Shown here in pieces: positions 53,212 to 64,000 of a stretch of DNA of 64,000 nucleotides (position 1 is the first letter of the stretch; each line of letters opens with the position of its first letter). Below the pieces are notes generated by a model. The model made no database searches. It had not been told where the DNA came from and saw only the letters and a list, made by a program, of their open reading frames with translations. The stretch comes from Channallabes apus (Eukaryota > Chordata > Actinopteri > Siluriformes > Clariidae). A program made the position numbers and the translations under genes. The stretch spans positions 11,390,352 to 11,454,351 of the forward strand of contig CM060126.1 in assembly GCA_030522415.1 (NCBI GenBank), written 5' to 3'.

Positions 53212-55297
53212 CACGGCTGTTCAGCAGTTCTAAACACAAGCACAGGGCCTGTTTTTGTGCTTAACTAAATACTTCAATACGTTAATAATGAATTTATTTT
53301 GCTGAATAAGGTAATAAGCGATATTTAAACCAAACCAGTAAGTTAAGTAAGTGTTCCATACATTAAAGTACTGTGCATAACCAAGTGCCCTAGCAAACAA
53401 AGTTACAGTTTACAGTACAAACAGAGTGTGTGCACTGGGAGGGATTGGAAGGTGAGTGAGAATACTCATTTACAAGACAAAAGACGGTCAGAGGCAGCGA
53501 CGTTCTAGACCAGGGGGGAGGGGCGCAGTCAGAAATGTGAAGGAGGCATCATGTTCGAGCACTGTTTTTCCCTGGGCTCATAGTAACAGTATTGTCCTTG
53601 CTGAATTGTGTTGAGGCACGCAAACCCCCTGACCACAATAAGGTGGCAATCCCTGAGGGGGGAAACTAAAAAATTAAAATTAAAGAAATAAAATAAAATA
53701 TCCTTAATCCAGATTTTATCAATCAATGACATAACATTTATCTAATGGTCAAATTCTCAAAAACGTTTAACCTAAAGTAAGACTTAACACACTATAACTA
53801 AAATATTTACAAAACTGAACGGTTGTCTTATGAATAATAAATACAAACTAAATTAAAACAGATGGGCTATTGAACAGATCATAATATGTTTTATGTTTTC
53901 TGATTATAAATGATAGATGGATTGATTTTAGAAAGGCTAAGTGAAATAGCTAGTTTTGGTCATGTCAGTCCAGTAACTATACTATGTAAAAGCAATTATA
54001 ATATGAATTATTTAAGGGCAGGACCTAACCTAATGTTAATAATTTACACCATGATAACATTAGTATTTATGTTTTTGTATATATTTTTAAATGTTCAAAT
54101 GAACGTTTCAGAGTATATAATTTGTCGTGTCATCTGTGATTGAGACCCATGAGTTAAATATTTTTTATAGGTAGTAAGCCAGGTTTTAGTAACCTTGGAC
54201 AAATCACCATGTAAGCCCTCTCTCGCACTCACATGACACACACACACACACACTGTACACACACAGACACACACAAATAACACATGAAATCGCGTAAAAC
54301 CAAATGAAACTAGGGTAAAAAAATATGAGCAGTAAAATACAGTAGTATCCTGTAGGTGATTCCTGTCCTGTGATAACAGGCACTAACACTCTAGAACTGT
54401 TTACTTCTGTTAGTTTTGTTTTCAAGTGTGAATGTTTATGGGGATTAAATCTGTCTCTGCTGCTGCATCTATACACCGTTGTGATAAGTGATTGATGCCC
54501 CATCAGATCTTTGATGTGGGACGTTATGCTGGTTAAATGACTAAAGAAATACTGATCCGTATGGACAGATATTTGTTCCAGATATTATGCGCCATTAATC
54601 AATTTGTTATGCCAATTTGACTATCAGTGAAAAAAAAATCAGCGAAAACATCATCAAAAATATAACGAAAACAATCCCAAGCAGACGTTACATTTTGAGC
54701 TTTATTTTGCAGCAAAATATTATCAATCAGTATATTAAATGGAACGAGGTAAAATACCCAGTAATATAAAATACTGTACATAGCCCGCGTGTGTATTCCG
54801 TACCTACAATGATCGGTATAGACAAATTACAGCCGTTACCGTGTCTTTAAGGATAATTTCAGGATGTCTTAAAAAATATTTCACTAACTAATTTTATTAA
54901 GTCATTATTAAATAATAAATAGCATAATCATCATGGGTTGTGTATTGAGTGATTTAACAAATCTGTTTTATTAATCGGTTTGTTGTTGTTGTTTTTTACC
55001 ACGTCATCTATTTATGAAACTATGTTGACAATACAAGAACTGTCTGTATATTAAAGATACGGTATTGGGCTTCCTGGACACTGCTGTTAACTGTGCCAGT
55101 CAATGCTCCATCTGGCGGAAATATACGGCATTGCAACCATCTTTTTAGAAAGCGCATGGGGGCGTTTATGGGGCGGGGCATTGTTAACTGCGTCATCGCG
55201 TGGGATCACATTCCATGCACGGAGCGTCCATTAACCCTTCATGAACCTGCCATGGAGCCGTCATGCTCCAGGCGGCTGTTTGACGTGGCTCCCACTG
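53212..55297. repeat. Type b terminal arm of the outer element
   Basis: Inverse of 31720-28965 with some deletions: a single unit where the inner copy has a tandem pair, and no tRNA-like sequence. It ends in the CAGTGGGAGCCACG terminal repeat at 55297. Confidence 0.85.
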
Positions 55298-55299
55298 TA

Positions 55300-56514
55300 A
55301 GGCACAGCAATGGTGCACTCGTTTTTTTTTTCTGATATGGCATTACAATCTTACATTAGCATTATTCACACACATACATTTTTGCACAGTGAACAAGTAA
55401 ACTGTTTATGTACAGATTCACAGTTTCAATTTCAAAATATTGGGGACAAGTACTTATCTTCAGGACGAGTCCAGCCGCATAAAACTGTTGCTACATTCGT
55501 TTATCAGCTACCAATCAAGTAGTGATTGGAAGTTTGAATAATTTTAAAGACTCGGTTCTTTGAATCTCGTTCATCAAAATGAACAAATCTTTTTTTAGTT
55601 AATTTCGTTCTTTTGATCAGAAATAAAATAAAATGTTACACTTTCAATAAACAGACCCTCAGCATGTCTACATACACAAATTTTGGATATAGTCCCAGTA
55701 CTGAAAATATTACAATGCAGCTAAGGACATATTATGACAAACAGAATGATCAGCTCACCAATCATACCTTCTGCTCCGAGTTGTATGTCTTTTGAATCTA
55801 TTGAACTGCCTATGGGAGTCACCTGACAAAAGAACGAATGACTCAGGCTAGAAGAACCATTGAGAAGAATTCTGTTTCCTGTGTACTGCACTGCATAGCG
55901 TCTATGGGAGTCACGTTACAAAAGAACAAGATTCGGAACAAAGACTCAAAAGTAACTACTCATTTCTGTTTCTTGCACATAACCTACAGTGGTTTTTGCG
56001 AAAATTAAAGAATCACTCTCAGAGAGTACTTGTTCTTCTGAGTCACGTTAAAGACTTGCTCAAAAAGAATGAATCGTTCATGAACGACCCATCACTACAA
56101 TCAAGTGGATTTTTACAGGAAGATTTTGTTTTGCTACCTACATGCAATTGGTATTTTTGCAGACATGAAATCTTATCACTTAAGTAAATAAGAAGTCATT
56201 TCTGTATTGCAAACTTCTGAAACGTATGTTCATTTATGCAATTTGTACTTGGTTCTTTTAGCTCCTTTAACATGAATTACTGCATCAATGTGGCATGGCA
56301 TACTGTAGAGTAGAGGTCTGCATTCCCGCGGGATTCGAGGGACCTGACAAGATTTTTTGCGGCGCGGGAATTAATTTACAAACAAAACCGGTAGCTGTCG
56401 GAAACTGGTGTAATTTGCACGGGAGCAGGCGGTCTAATATTATACCATTCCCGACGTCCTTTCTGAACAGCATATGTGGCAGATGTAATTTTTGTTTTTA
56501 GCTACACCTTTCCT
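55300..56514. other. No supported gene
   Basis: AT-rich sequence with runs of sequence resembling host intergenic DNA; a CG-rich patch at 56315-56470 gives overlapping short frames on both strands with no recognisable domain. Confidence 0.5.
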
Positions 56515-57034
56515 ACAGATGTCGCCATTAAGACTGCACATGTTTTCCCGTGAGAAGCCGCAATTTAGCGCGCGGTGTGCCGGGACTTGCCGGAGGCAAC
56601 ATTTGGGAATTTAAAATAAATGTGTTGTGCTTCACTGAATATCCGCCAGATGGCGCATGGAAGGACTTTATCTAAAAGCCGGACCAAGTACAACTGAATT
56701 GTGTATGAAGTTAACCTAAAGTAATATTGTTTCCAATGATGAAGCAAACATGAATTTTATTTTGTTTTACAGATATTTCATAATGAACGTGTGTATATGT
56801 GCTTCATGTTATTTTCATAATGATGAAATGAGATGCCCAAATTCGTGCTTTAAAAGTTTCTTATATAGTCTTAACAGGGACAAAACAATGAAAGACATGG
56901 CAATGCCTCAGTTTAAATGGTATTGAAATTAATTTAGTTTCCTGATTGTCGGCTATCTGATTGTGTTAACTATGCGAATGTCCTGATTCGTGAATATGCC
57001 AACATATCTTATTTAAAATGTAAAAATGTGTCGC

Positions 57035-57094
57035 CATCATCAGAAAACATGAATGCACAATATATATATTGTGCATTCATGTTTTCTGATGATG
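57035..57094. repeat. Perfect 60-bp palindrome
   Basis: 30-bp arms starting CATCATCAGAAAACATGAAT meet with no spacer at an ATATAT centre. It is followed by a (TATG/TG)n tract at 57105-57141. The two mirrored reading frames across it are identical because of the palindrome. Confidence 0.95.
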
Positions 57095-57102
57095 ATGATT
57101 TC

Positions 57103-57144
<42 letters not shown>

Positions 57145-58086
57145 AGTATATACAACGTGACAGCGCGCTCAGTTACTATAATCCCTCTTCTCACCTTTGA
57201 TGTAGGTGTGAAGTTATCAAACCGGTTTCACGGATGGGGGAATTGGCAGAATTGAGGGGTATAAAACTATTTAACGAAACCGAGCAAGACATCTCTGCCT
57301 AAAATGTATTTTGCCAGGAAAACATAGAATAAATTGATAAAATGAAATGAATAAATAAAATGTTTAATGGTACCAATCAAATCAGACTACATAATTACTT
57401 TGAGTGTAATTCACAAATTTACTGAATATATTATGTTTTTATGTGTATACAGTATGTGTTTGTATGTGCATATATTATATAAGTATGTGTTTGTGCGCGC
57501 GTCTCATATGTAACATTCATATAAAATGCAAATCATGATAAGTGTATGTTGTTAAAGTATTTGTGGATATGTATGTAACGACGCGTCTTGCGCGAGGGGC
57601 AGAGCCACGCATAAACTGTTCAGAACGGGCCGGGTCATGATACCGCGACACTCTGTCTGATCATTCGGACGCACCAGTAAAAGGTGTCAGTGCCAAATAC
57701 AAAGCGCGCTGAAGAAGACACAGGCAAAGCCCAAGCCTCTGTCTGTATGACACCGGCGAGAATAAATCAAGTAAAAGTTACATAATTATATTTAATGCAC
57801 AAATTAGATTTATTCAAAATAATCAAGTAAAGTTAATTCATTGTTGTATCAGCAGGAACCTTGATTTTATGAAATTAAGTAAATCTTACTATCATTTTGT
57901 TTTGTGAGATTTTCCCTTACTTGGTTTTATCAATTTATATTACTCCCTATAATAATGTAAACATTGCTAATTTATGTTTTGGAAAGAAACTTAAGTAATT
58001 ATTTCATCTACATCTTTCACATATCACACAACTAAAATATAATTAAACAGTTTATTCACCAACATTATCAAATATTTGTGACATTC

Positions 58087-58325
58087 AAGATTCAAGATTC
58101 AAAGAACTTTATTAATCCCAAAGGGAAATTGCTTATGCTCGGTTACAGGTGCTCACAGTTGTTAACTAAGGAAAGGTAATAAAGGTAATAAATAATAATA
58201 ATATAAAAAAAAAAAAGTTCCTAAAACATTAAATACCAACAAAATATGACTCAAGACCACTTGTAAGTATTGCACAGTAATCTAGTATGTATGTAATATT
58301 GTATTATTATATGCAATCTTGTATT
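58087..58325 (-). mobile_element. 5'-truncated Rex1-like LINE tail
   Basis: The complement of the 3' end of the LINE at 17480-20711 (AGATTCAAGATTCAAAGAAC and the AATAAAG region), flanked by ACATTCA at 58080-58086 and 58326-58332. The uninterrupted target is preserved at about 50280, which confirms insertion. Confidence 0.8.
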
Positions 58326-58448
58326 ACATTCACAGTCTAGATACAGGTTGTCTTTTTAATAAAAGTGCATTCAGCTAAACTTTGCATCCATAGAAACAAC
58401 TGCACGGCACCAGGGCCTGAAATGCTTGTTTTAAACAAAATTGTGTAA

Positions 58449-58479
<31 letters not shown>

Positions 58480-58623
58480 TATAAAATACAGCATTCGTAT
58501 AGAAATAAAGTAAATAGAGCAGAAGCACTGAACATGTAAAGACTTGTAGTCAAGCCATATCAAATGTTTTAAGATGATAACTTCATCTTTAAGGCTTGCA
58601 CTTTTGGTGATAGCTTAATCCCA

Positions 58624-58809
58624 TCAAGTTCTAGAAGAACTTTTGAAATAGCTCAAATGTGTAGCGCAGTGCTCGGAGCTACTGCCACATTCTTGCAAAA
58701 TTTCCTTTGCTTCAAGGATTATGGCTACACCAACCGGTTCTTCCCCTTCAGCAGCACAGACGACAAGGATTTTAAGAATGTGCAAACTGGCATCACTTCG
58801 TCTGTCCTC
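58624..58809 (-). pseudogene. Last exon of the captured SAMD3-like gene, better copy
   Basis: Acceptor ATGCAG at its 5' side, phase 0. It encodes about 61 residues: ILKILVVCAAEGEEPVGVAI followed by ILEAKEILQECGSSSEHC and a Ser-rich end before a TGA. The typical family tail (a YTFE...FQK...LELDG type block and KLSPKVQAL) is still visible at the nucleotide level past a deletion and frame change, so the copy is truncated. Its 5' partner exon was cut by the gypsy-3 insertion at 59233. No SAM domain is in the window. Confidence 0.5.
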
Positions 58810-59232
58810 CTGCATAAAATTTACAAGAAAATAAATAATTTATTTTGAGAAACAAAAAAACCTGTGCTGACTTCATTAAAATAAATAAATAAATAAATAA
58901 TTGATAATAAAAAATGACCATCACTTCATATACTTCAGATTGTTAAACTTGGGTTAAATTGCTTTAGCAATGATCTTGCATCAGTAAAACATTGTAAAAC
59001 ATGGCATGAGATGGCTACACTCCATAGATTACTCTGCACCTTTACAGTGTCAGGAAATCCTATGATGAATGCTGAGTTTGTATTTAAAGGGTTAATCCAA
59101 ACATGAATTATGTATTCATTTGCATTTATATGCTTCTGTCCAATGCAACAAACACTATATTCAAGGTATTCATAAATTGTATAATTAATAAGAAAACAAT
59201 GCTTTACCAGGCAATCATCAAAGAGATCCTCT

Positions 59233-60407
59233 TGTCAGAACTAACCTAATGATGACCAGAAGGATGTAGCTTTAGCAGTTAGCCCTGTAGCGTGAATGGT
59301 AAACCCAAACGCGGATGGAACACGAACGGGCAGGATAATCACGCGATTTGATATAAGAACTCTTACAATAAATGAGCAAAGGAAAGACACAATCTAACCC
59401 TCGTTCTATGAACACACACTCAGTCTGGAAGCAAAGCCAAGAAAGTGAGTACTCACATACACTGGAACGATTCCGAAATGACATGGGCAAAACTCAATGA
59501 CAGAGCGATGTGCGGCGCCATCTTGTTTCCTTTTATGCTTTCAGGTTTGCGACCATCTTACTTCCGGGTCCTAATGCCGGTCGCGGCTGAGTGCGCATGA
59601 CAGTACCCCCCTGTCCAGGACCGACTCTGGACGGTCCAGGGGTGGAGGATACCCGGTGACAGTAGTCCCTAATGAGCCCGGAGTCGAGGACGAAGCGAGC
59701 TGGAACCCAGGACCGCTCCTCGGGGCCGTAGCCTTCCCAGTCGACCAGATACTTGGTGCCCCTGCCCCGAGGGCGCGAGTCGAGGATCCGTCGCACGGTG
59801 TAAGCGGGACCACCGTCAATGATACGGGGGGAGGAGCAGGGGGGGGTGGAATCATGGGTGAGGTGATGAATGGTTTTAGCTGGGAGGTGTGGAAGACGTG
59901 GTGGATCCGGAGCGCCGCAGGCAGCTGGAGCCAGTAGGTTACAGGATTGATTCTGTGGGTGATGCGGTAGGGTCCAATGAATCTTGGTGACAGTTTTCGT
60001 GACTCTGTGTGCAGGTGGAGGTTTTTGGTGGACAGCCATACCTTGTCACCTACGTGGTACAACCGTCCCGGAGGGTGCCGGCGGCGGTGTTGGGTCAAAT
60101 AGCTGGTGTTGGTGCGTCGTATGGTAATGTTGGCTTGGTGCCATAACCGCCGGCACCGGCGAACCAACTGTTGGGCCGATGGTACGTCAACCTCCGGTTC
60201 TTGGTGGGTGAAAATCGGAGGTTGGAAACCATGGCATACCTCAAATGGGCTCAGGTTGGTGGCTGAGGACACGTGGAAGTTTTGAGACAACTCAGCCCAT
60301 TTGAGGCAGCGGGCCCAGGAGCGTTGACGATCCGACACAAAACACCTCAGGTAATGCTCCAGCTGTTGGTTGGTTCGCTCCGTCTGACCATTCGTCTGGG
60401 GGTGGTA
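59233..60407 (-). mobile_element. Gypsy-3 fragment: 3' LTR and pol C-terminus
   Basis: A 370-bp LTR (59233-59602) close to gypsy-2, then the integrase end and chromodomain coding region (60338-59571), with internal shifts. It stops at about 60407, where an L2-like LINE begins. Inserted in the captured-gene exon of the repeat copy. The 11-nt motif AATGACAGAGC is conserved in the LTR. Confidence 0.85.
59571..60338 (-). pseudogene. pol: Gypsy-3 pol remnant (integrase tether and chromodomain)
   Basis: Retains [53 protein letters not shown] and [11 protein letters not shown], then the chromodomain in a shifted frame ([20 protein letters not shown] from 60039). The reverse transcriptase and gag are missing. 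Confidence 0.85.
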
Positions 60408-60408
60408 A

Positions 60409-61127
60409 CGACAACCTCAACCCCGCGTGTTTCTCTGCCCAGGTCCAACACACCAAGGACGCAGCCCGCCCAGTTTTCCTACACCCCGGCGCCGGGATAC
60501 CACGGACCCTGGATACAGCAGCAGCAGAAGAAGCACGCCAAGCCCCGGGCGAGGACCTCTCCCCCTCCACCACCACCCGTCTTCGACATCTCGACCCGAA
60601 ACCGCTTCGCTCCTCTCCGCGAGATGGCACACGACGTCCTGGTCATCGGAGACTCCATCGTTCGTCATGTGTGTGCTACCACGGCTAAAGGTAAGGTGCA
60701 CACACGCTGTTTACCTGGTGCACGTGTTCTTGATGTTGCTGCACAGGTGCCTGCTGCCCTGAGGAAGAACATTGGAGCTGTGGTCCTTCATGCCGGCACG
60801 AACGACACCAGGCTGAGGCAGACGGAGATCCTAAAGAACGACTTCAGGAGCCTGGTCGAGAAGGTCCGCAGCACATCACCCACGACAAGGATCGTCGTAT
60901 CTGGACCGCTTCCCACATTTCAGCGAGGAATCGAGAAGTTCAGTAGATTATTTGCCTTTAATGAACGGTTACAATCTTGGTGTCGACAACAGAAATTACG
61001 CTTTGTTGATAACTGGAATGTTTTCTGGGAGCGTCCTAGGCTCTATCACACCGATGGCCTACACCCTAGCAGAGCTGGAGCAGCGGTCCTCTCTGACAAC
61101 ATCTCCAGGACACTACGAACCATCTGA
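60409..61127 (+). CDS. LINE ORF1 with SGNH esterase domain, 5'-truncated
   Basis: About 238 residues of LINE origin; upstream codons in the same frame belong to gypsy-3. After a Pro/Arg-rich segment comes an SGNH hydrolase-like domain: VLVIGDSIVRH (Ser nucleophile), LPGARVLD, VLHAGTND (Gly/Asn block) and DGLHPSRAG (Asp/His). Such esterase domains are known in ORF1 proteins of L2 and CR1 LINEs. The catalytic motif set is complete. Confidence 0.82.
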
Positions 61128-61223
61128 CTGGCTGTAAGTCATACTGTAGATTCCAAACATATTAGCCACATCACAACTCACCGTAGTGATAGACGCACAC
61201 ACATAGCTTGTCCTATAGAAACT

Positions 61224-63181
61224 GTGTCTGTTCCCCGAATACTGAGAAAAAAGAATAAATTTGTTAAATTTGCCCGAAACAATCTGATAGCCATAAAACC
61301 AGAAAAAGGCAAAATAAGTAGTCAAAATCCACCTCTAAAGTTTGGACTACTCAACATTAGATCCCTTGCGCCTAAAGCACTTATTGTTAATGAAATTATC
61401 TCGGATTATTGCCTTGACGCACACTGTCTCACCGAAACCTGGCTTAAACCAAAAGAATATTTTGGTCTGAATGAGTCTACTCCGTCAGGATATTTCTATA
61501 AGCATGAGCCCCGTCTAATTGGTTGCGGTGGTGGTGTCGCCACTATCTACAATGATGTACTCACTGTTACTCAGAAAATAAGGCCCAGGTTTAATTCATT
61601 TGAAGTGCTTATCATTAATGTTGCACTAAATGAAATACGTAATAAACCCTTGCTATATTTTACCCTGGCCACCGTGTACAAACCCCCGGGGTCATATGTC
61701 GATTTTCTTAAAGAATTTGGACATCTGCTATCAGACCTATTGGATAACTCTGACAAAGTGTTGATAGTAGAAGATTTTAACATTCATGTAGATGATGCTA
61801 ACGACGCTTTAGCACTCACATTTATGGATTTACTAAATTCCTTTGGGGTGAAACAAAATAGAATTGGAGCAACTCACCGCTTTAATCATACGCTAGATTT
61901 AATTATATCCCATGGTATAGATGTCTCTAATATAGAGATCATACCTCAAAGTGATGATATCACAGATCATCACCTCCTGACATATACTCTACCCGTAGAA
62001 CAGATTAGCTGTGTCTCCCCACGTTATCAATCTGTTAGAAATATGAATCCCACTACTAAAGACAGATTCACAAGTAATCTGCCGGATCTGTCCCAATTTC
62101 TTATTAGACCCCTAAATGCAGATGATCTAGATGAAGTGATTAGCAGCATGGGCACTATTTTTACCAGTACATTAGACATTGTTGCTCCCATCAGATTAAA
62201 AAAAGTCAGAGAGAAAACACTTGCACCGTGGTACAACAGTCATACTCGCGCCCTAAAGAGAGCAGCCCGTAACCTCGAGCGAAAATGGAGGAAAACTAAA
62301 TTAGAAGTTTTTCGAATTGCGTATAAGGACAGTATGTGCAGCTATAGACAGGCTCTAAAAACTGCTAGGACTGAGCATCTTAGCCAACTGATAGCAAGAA
62401 ACCAAAACAATCCCAGGTTCTTATTTAGTACAGTGGCTCACCTAACAAAACCTAAGATGCCCGCAGAGAGTATCCCATCACAGTTTAGAAGTGAAGACTT
62501 TATGGACTTCTTTAATGAAAAAATCAATAATATCAGGAAGAAAATAATGGAGGTTCAACCTCTAATAGTATCTCACGATCCAGTTCAGCCTATAGCTTCA
62601 CATTTAGATTTTCACTGCTTTACAGGTATAGGACAGGAAGAGCTGTATAAACTTATCACCTCGGCTAAATCAACAACGTGCCTGTTAGACCCAATCCGAA
62701 CCAGATTTTTAAAAGAAGTGATGCTTACGGTTGGAGAGCCACTTCTAAACATTATTAATTCTTCATTACATCTAGGTCACGTCCCTAAATCTTTCAAGTT
62801 AGCAGTTATTAAGCCGCTTCTTAAAAAATCTAATTTGGACGCGAATGAAATAACAAATTACAGACCGATTTCAAACCTTCCGTTCATATCAAAAATACTA
62901 GAAAAAGTAGTATCAGCTCAAATTTGCACATTCTTGCAGGATAACAACATCCTTGAAGAATTTCAGTCAGTTTTCAGGCCCCATCATAGCACAGAAACTG
63001 CACCAGTTAAGATTACAAACGACTTGTTTTTAGCTTCAGACCAAGGCTGCATCTCATTGCTAGTCCTGCTCGATCTTAGTGCTGCATTCGACACTATAGA
63101 TCATAATATTCTCATAGATCGCTTAGAAAATTATATAGGTATTCAGGGACAGGCATTAAAATGGTTTAGATCTTACCTGTC
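61224..63181 (+). pseudogene. LINE ORF2: endonuclease and partial reverse transcriptase
   Basis: Open from 61224. The endonuclease shows [28 protein letters not shown] (Glu where the family has Gly) and DDITDHHLL. The reverse transcriptase has [27 protein letters not shown] and motif [14 protein letters not shown], then is cut at WFRSYLS before motifs B and C by the inserted LTR. Cannot be functional. Confidence 0.85.
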
Positions 63182-63743
63182 TGTTAGAATTATTTTATAT
63201 ATAAAGGAGTTGATTCTACTCTCTTGTTCTCTTCCTCAATAGATTTGATTAACGTGTTAAATCTTTCCTGCTGCTATCTTCCTGTCTCCTCTTGCATCTG
63301 TTCTTAAAGGTGTGAACGCTCCCACGCTCACCTTCCCATACTCTCTTTATGTCTCTCTCTCTCTCTCCCCCTCTCTCCCTATCTCCCCCTCTCTCCCTAT
63401 CTCCCTCTGTCTCCTTCCCCCTCTCCCCCTAACTCGAGCCAACATCTTGTGATCTGTCTCTGCACGGACACCTCTATCTTCCTCTCCTTTGATTCTTCAG
63501 GATCTCACCAGGACATTTACAATGGTTCATGCTCTTTGTAGTAACATATGTCTATAGCCCAGGCGTTTGGTCAAATATATATAAACCCCATCTTTTGCTG
63601 TTAATAAACAGAGACCTTTCTGACAGACAACGTGTGTGTGTGTTTGACGGAGTCTCTCCTGGCGCCAGAAAAGCTTACCGAAGCACAGCGGACAGACGGA
63701 GCAACTCGCCTCTTCTACTACAAAACTTTAGAAAAACTTTACA
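63182..63743 (+). repeat. Endogenous retrovirus 5' LTR
   Basis: Begins TGTTAGAATT within the LINE and ends TTTACA. It contains a CT-rich block (63354-63430), a TATATAAACC box at about 63575, and an AATAAA signal at 63604, the U3-R-U5 order of a retroviral LTR. The exact 5' edge and the target duplication cannot be confirmed because the 3' LTR lies outside the window. Confidence 0.6.
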
Positions 63744-63746
63744 ATC

Positions 63747-63785
63747 TGGGGGCTCGTCTAACCTTTTCTCTCCAGGAAGGTAAGT
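63747..63785 (+). promoter_or_regulatory. Retroviral primer site and splice donor
   Basis: TGGGGGCTCGTC at 63747-63758 matches the 3' end complement of tRNA-Pro used by gamma-type retroviruses, with the remaining primer-site bases diverged. CAGGAAG/GTAAGT at 63780 is a strong splice donor in the leader. gag would lie beyond 64000. Confidence 0.65.
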
Positions 63786-64000
63786 TAAGCAGTATTTTTG
63801 CTATTGTACTTCCTTCCTTGGTCAGAAAAGTTTTTGAACCAATAGTTTATTTATGTAGTCAATTGGCGTGTATTTGGGTTATATTTTGGAAAAAGAAACT
63901 TTATGCGTTTTAATTAGTTTTTGTTTCGCGTTGTGTTTGACATTACTCGCGTTGGTTTATTGACTAAAATTACAGCGATTGTGGATAATTGAAAGATATA

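Larger units (their letters stand above)
13431..55297. mobile_element. Outer copy of CAGTGGGAGCC-family DNA transposon, swollen by nested insertions
   Basis: The left end at 13431 reads CAGTGGGAGCCACGCCAAAT and the right end at 55297, on the minus strand, reads CAGTGGGAGCCACGTCAAAC; both continue AGCCGC. That gives 26-bp inverted repeats with two mismatches. TA precedes the left end (13429-13430) and follows the right end (55298-55299). Arm sequence 13431-14307, 21599-22386 and 27523-27900 matches the inverted copy 33844-31760; 53212-55297 matches inverted 31720-28965. The pairing of these two ends is inferred from end types: one is type a, the other type b, as in the clean inner copy. Subtracting recognised insertions leaves roughly 15-17 kb. 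No family transposase was recognised. Confidence 0.65.
56515..59232. repeat. Further interior sequence of the family (direct copy)
   Basis: 56515-56830 matches 27998-28290 and 57896-59232 matches 50097-51260, in the same order and orientation as the outer element. This is internal sequence of another copy whose ends are not in view or are lost. Confidence 0.7.
60408..63181 (+). mobile_element. L2/CR1-like LINE with esterase-type ORF1, truncated both sides
   Basis: Starts inside ORF1 at the junction with gypsy-3 and is cut within the reverse transcriptase by an LTR at 63182. It has two frames in tandem with 96 bp between them, the layout of fish L2-clade elements. Confidence 0.82.

Noticed and set aside
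56295..56501. Overlapping frames on both strands near 56.3-56.5 kb
   Set aside because: Mirror frames in a short CG-rich patch, with no splice context or domain.

Overview
The window is repeat-dense vertebrate nuclear DNA, almost certainly from a teleost fish. It holds intron-split genes with vertebrate splice sites, a fish-type odorant receptor, Tc1, hAT and Harbinger-like DNA transposons, chromodomain Ty3/gypsy elements, Rex1- and L2-like LINEs, an endogenous retroviral LTR and long CA/TG/TA microsatellites. There are no operons and no prokaryotic signals. I cannot name the species from sequence alone.

Region 1, 1-13,430, is host DNA. A type II transmembrane serine protease that I recognise as tmprss5 lies on the minus strand from about 2,347 to 10,223. 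Ten exons can be traced with matching splice phases: cytoplasmic tail, membrane segment, stem, SRCR domain and trypsin-like domain with His, Asp and Ser. Its introns carry a solo LTR with a nested insertion, a Tc1-derived MITE, a tRNA-derived SINE and a hAT MITE with perfect target duplications. A single-exon odorant receptor (11,814-12,788, minus) follows.

Region 2, 13,431-55,297, is best read as one nested transposon complex. Both ends carry the same 26-bp terminal inverted repeat beginning CAGTGGGAGCCACG, next to TA. A second, internally deleted 4.9-kb copy (28,965-33,844, opposite orientation, same two ends, TA flanks) sits inside it. Younger insertions have landed in the outer copy: a Harbinger-like element (14,308-21,595) that itself holds a dead Tc1 and an apparently intact Rex1-like LINE; a broken gypsy element (22,387-27,517); a Tc1 with one stop codon (34,594-36,215); and a hAT element (39,808-46,516) that contains a nearly intact gypsy element (40,452-45,649). 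The remaining interior has 1.1-kb direct-repeat modules, a third family fragment and spliced gene pieces resembling the C-terminus of a teleost SAMD3-like multigene family. I found no transposase belonging to the family itself.

Region 3, 55,298-64,000, holds more interior sequence of the same family (56,515-59,232). It is interrupted by a truncated LINE tail, a gypsy fragment, an L2-like LINE with an esterase-type ORF1, and finally the 5' LTR, tRNA-Pro-like primer site and splice donor of an endogenous retrovirus running off the window.

The two most informative regulatory observations are in the gypsy elements. An 11-nt site just after the 5' LTR is exactly complementary to the predicted first 11 nt of the element RNA, and it covaries between the two elements, which indicates Tf1/sushi-type self-priming. 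A GGGAAAC slippery heptamer, followed in one element by a perfect 12-bp hairpin, lies at the gag/pol overlap.
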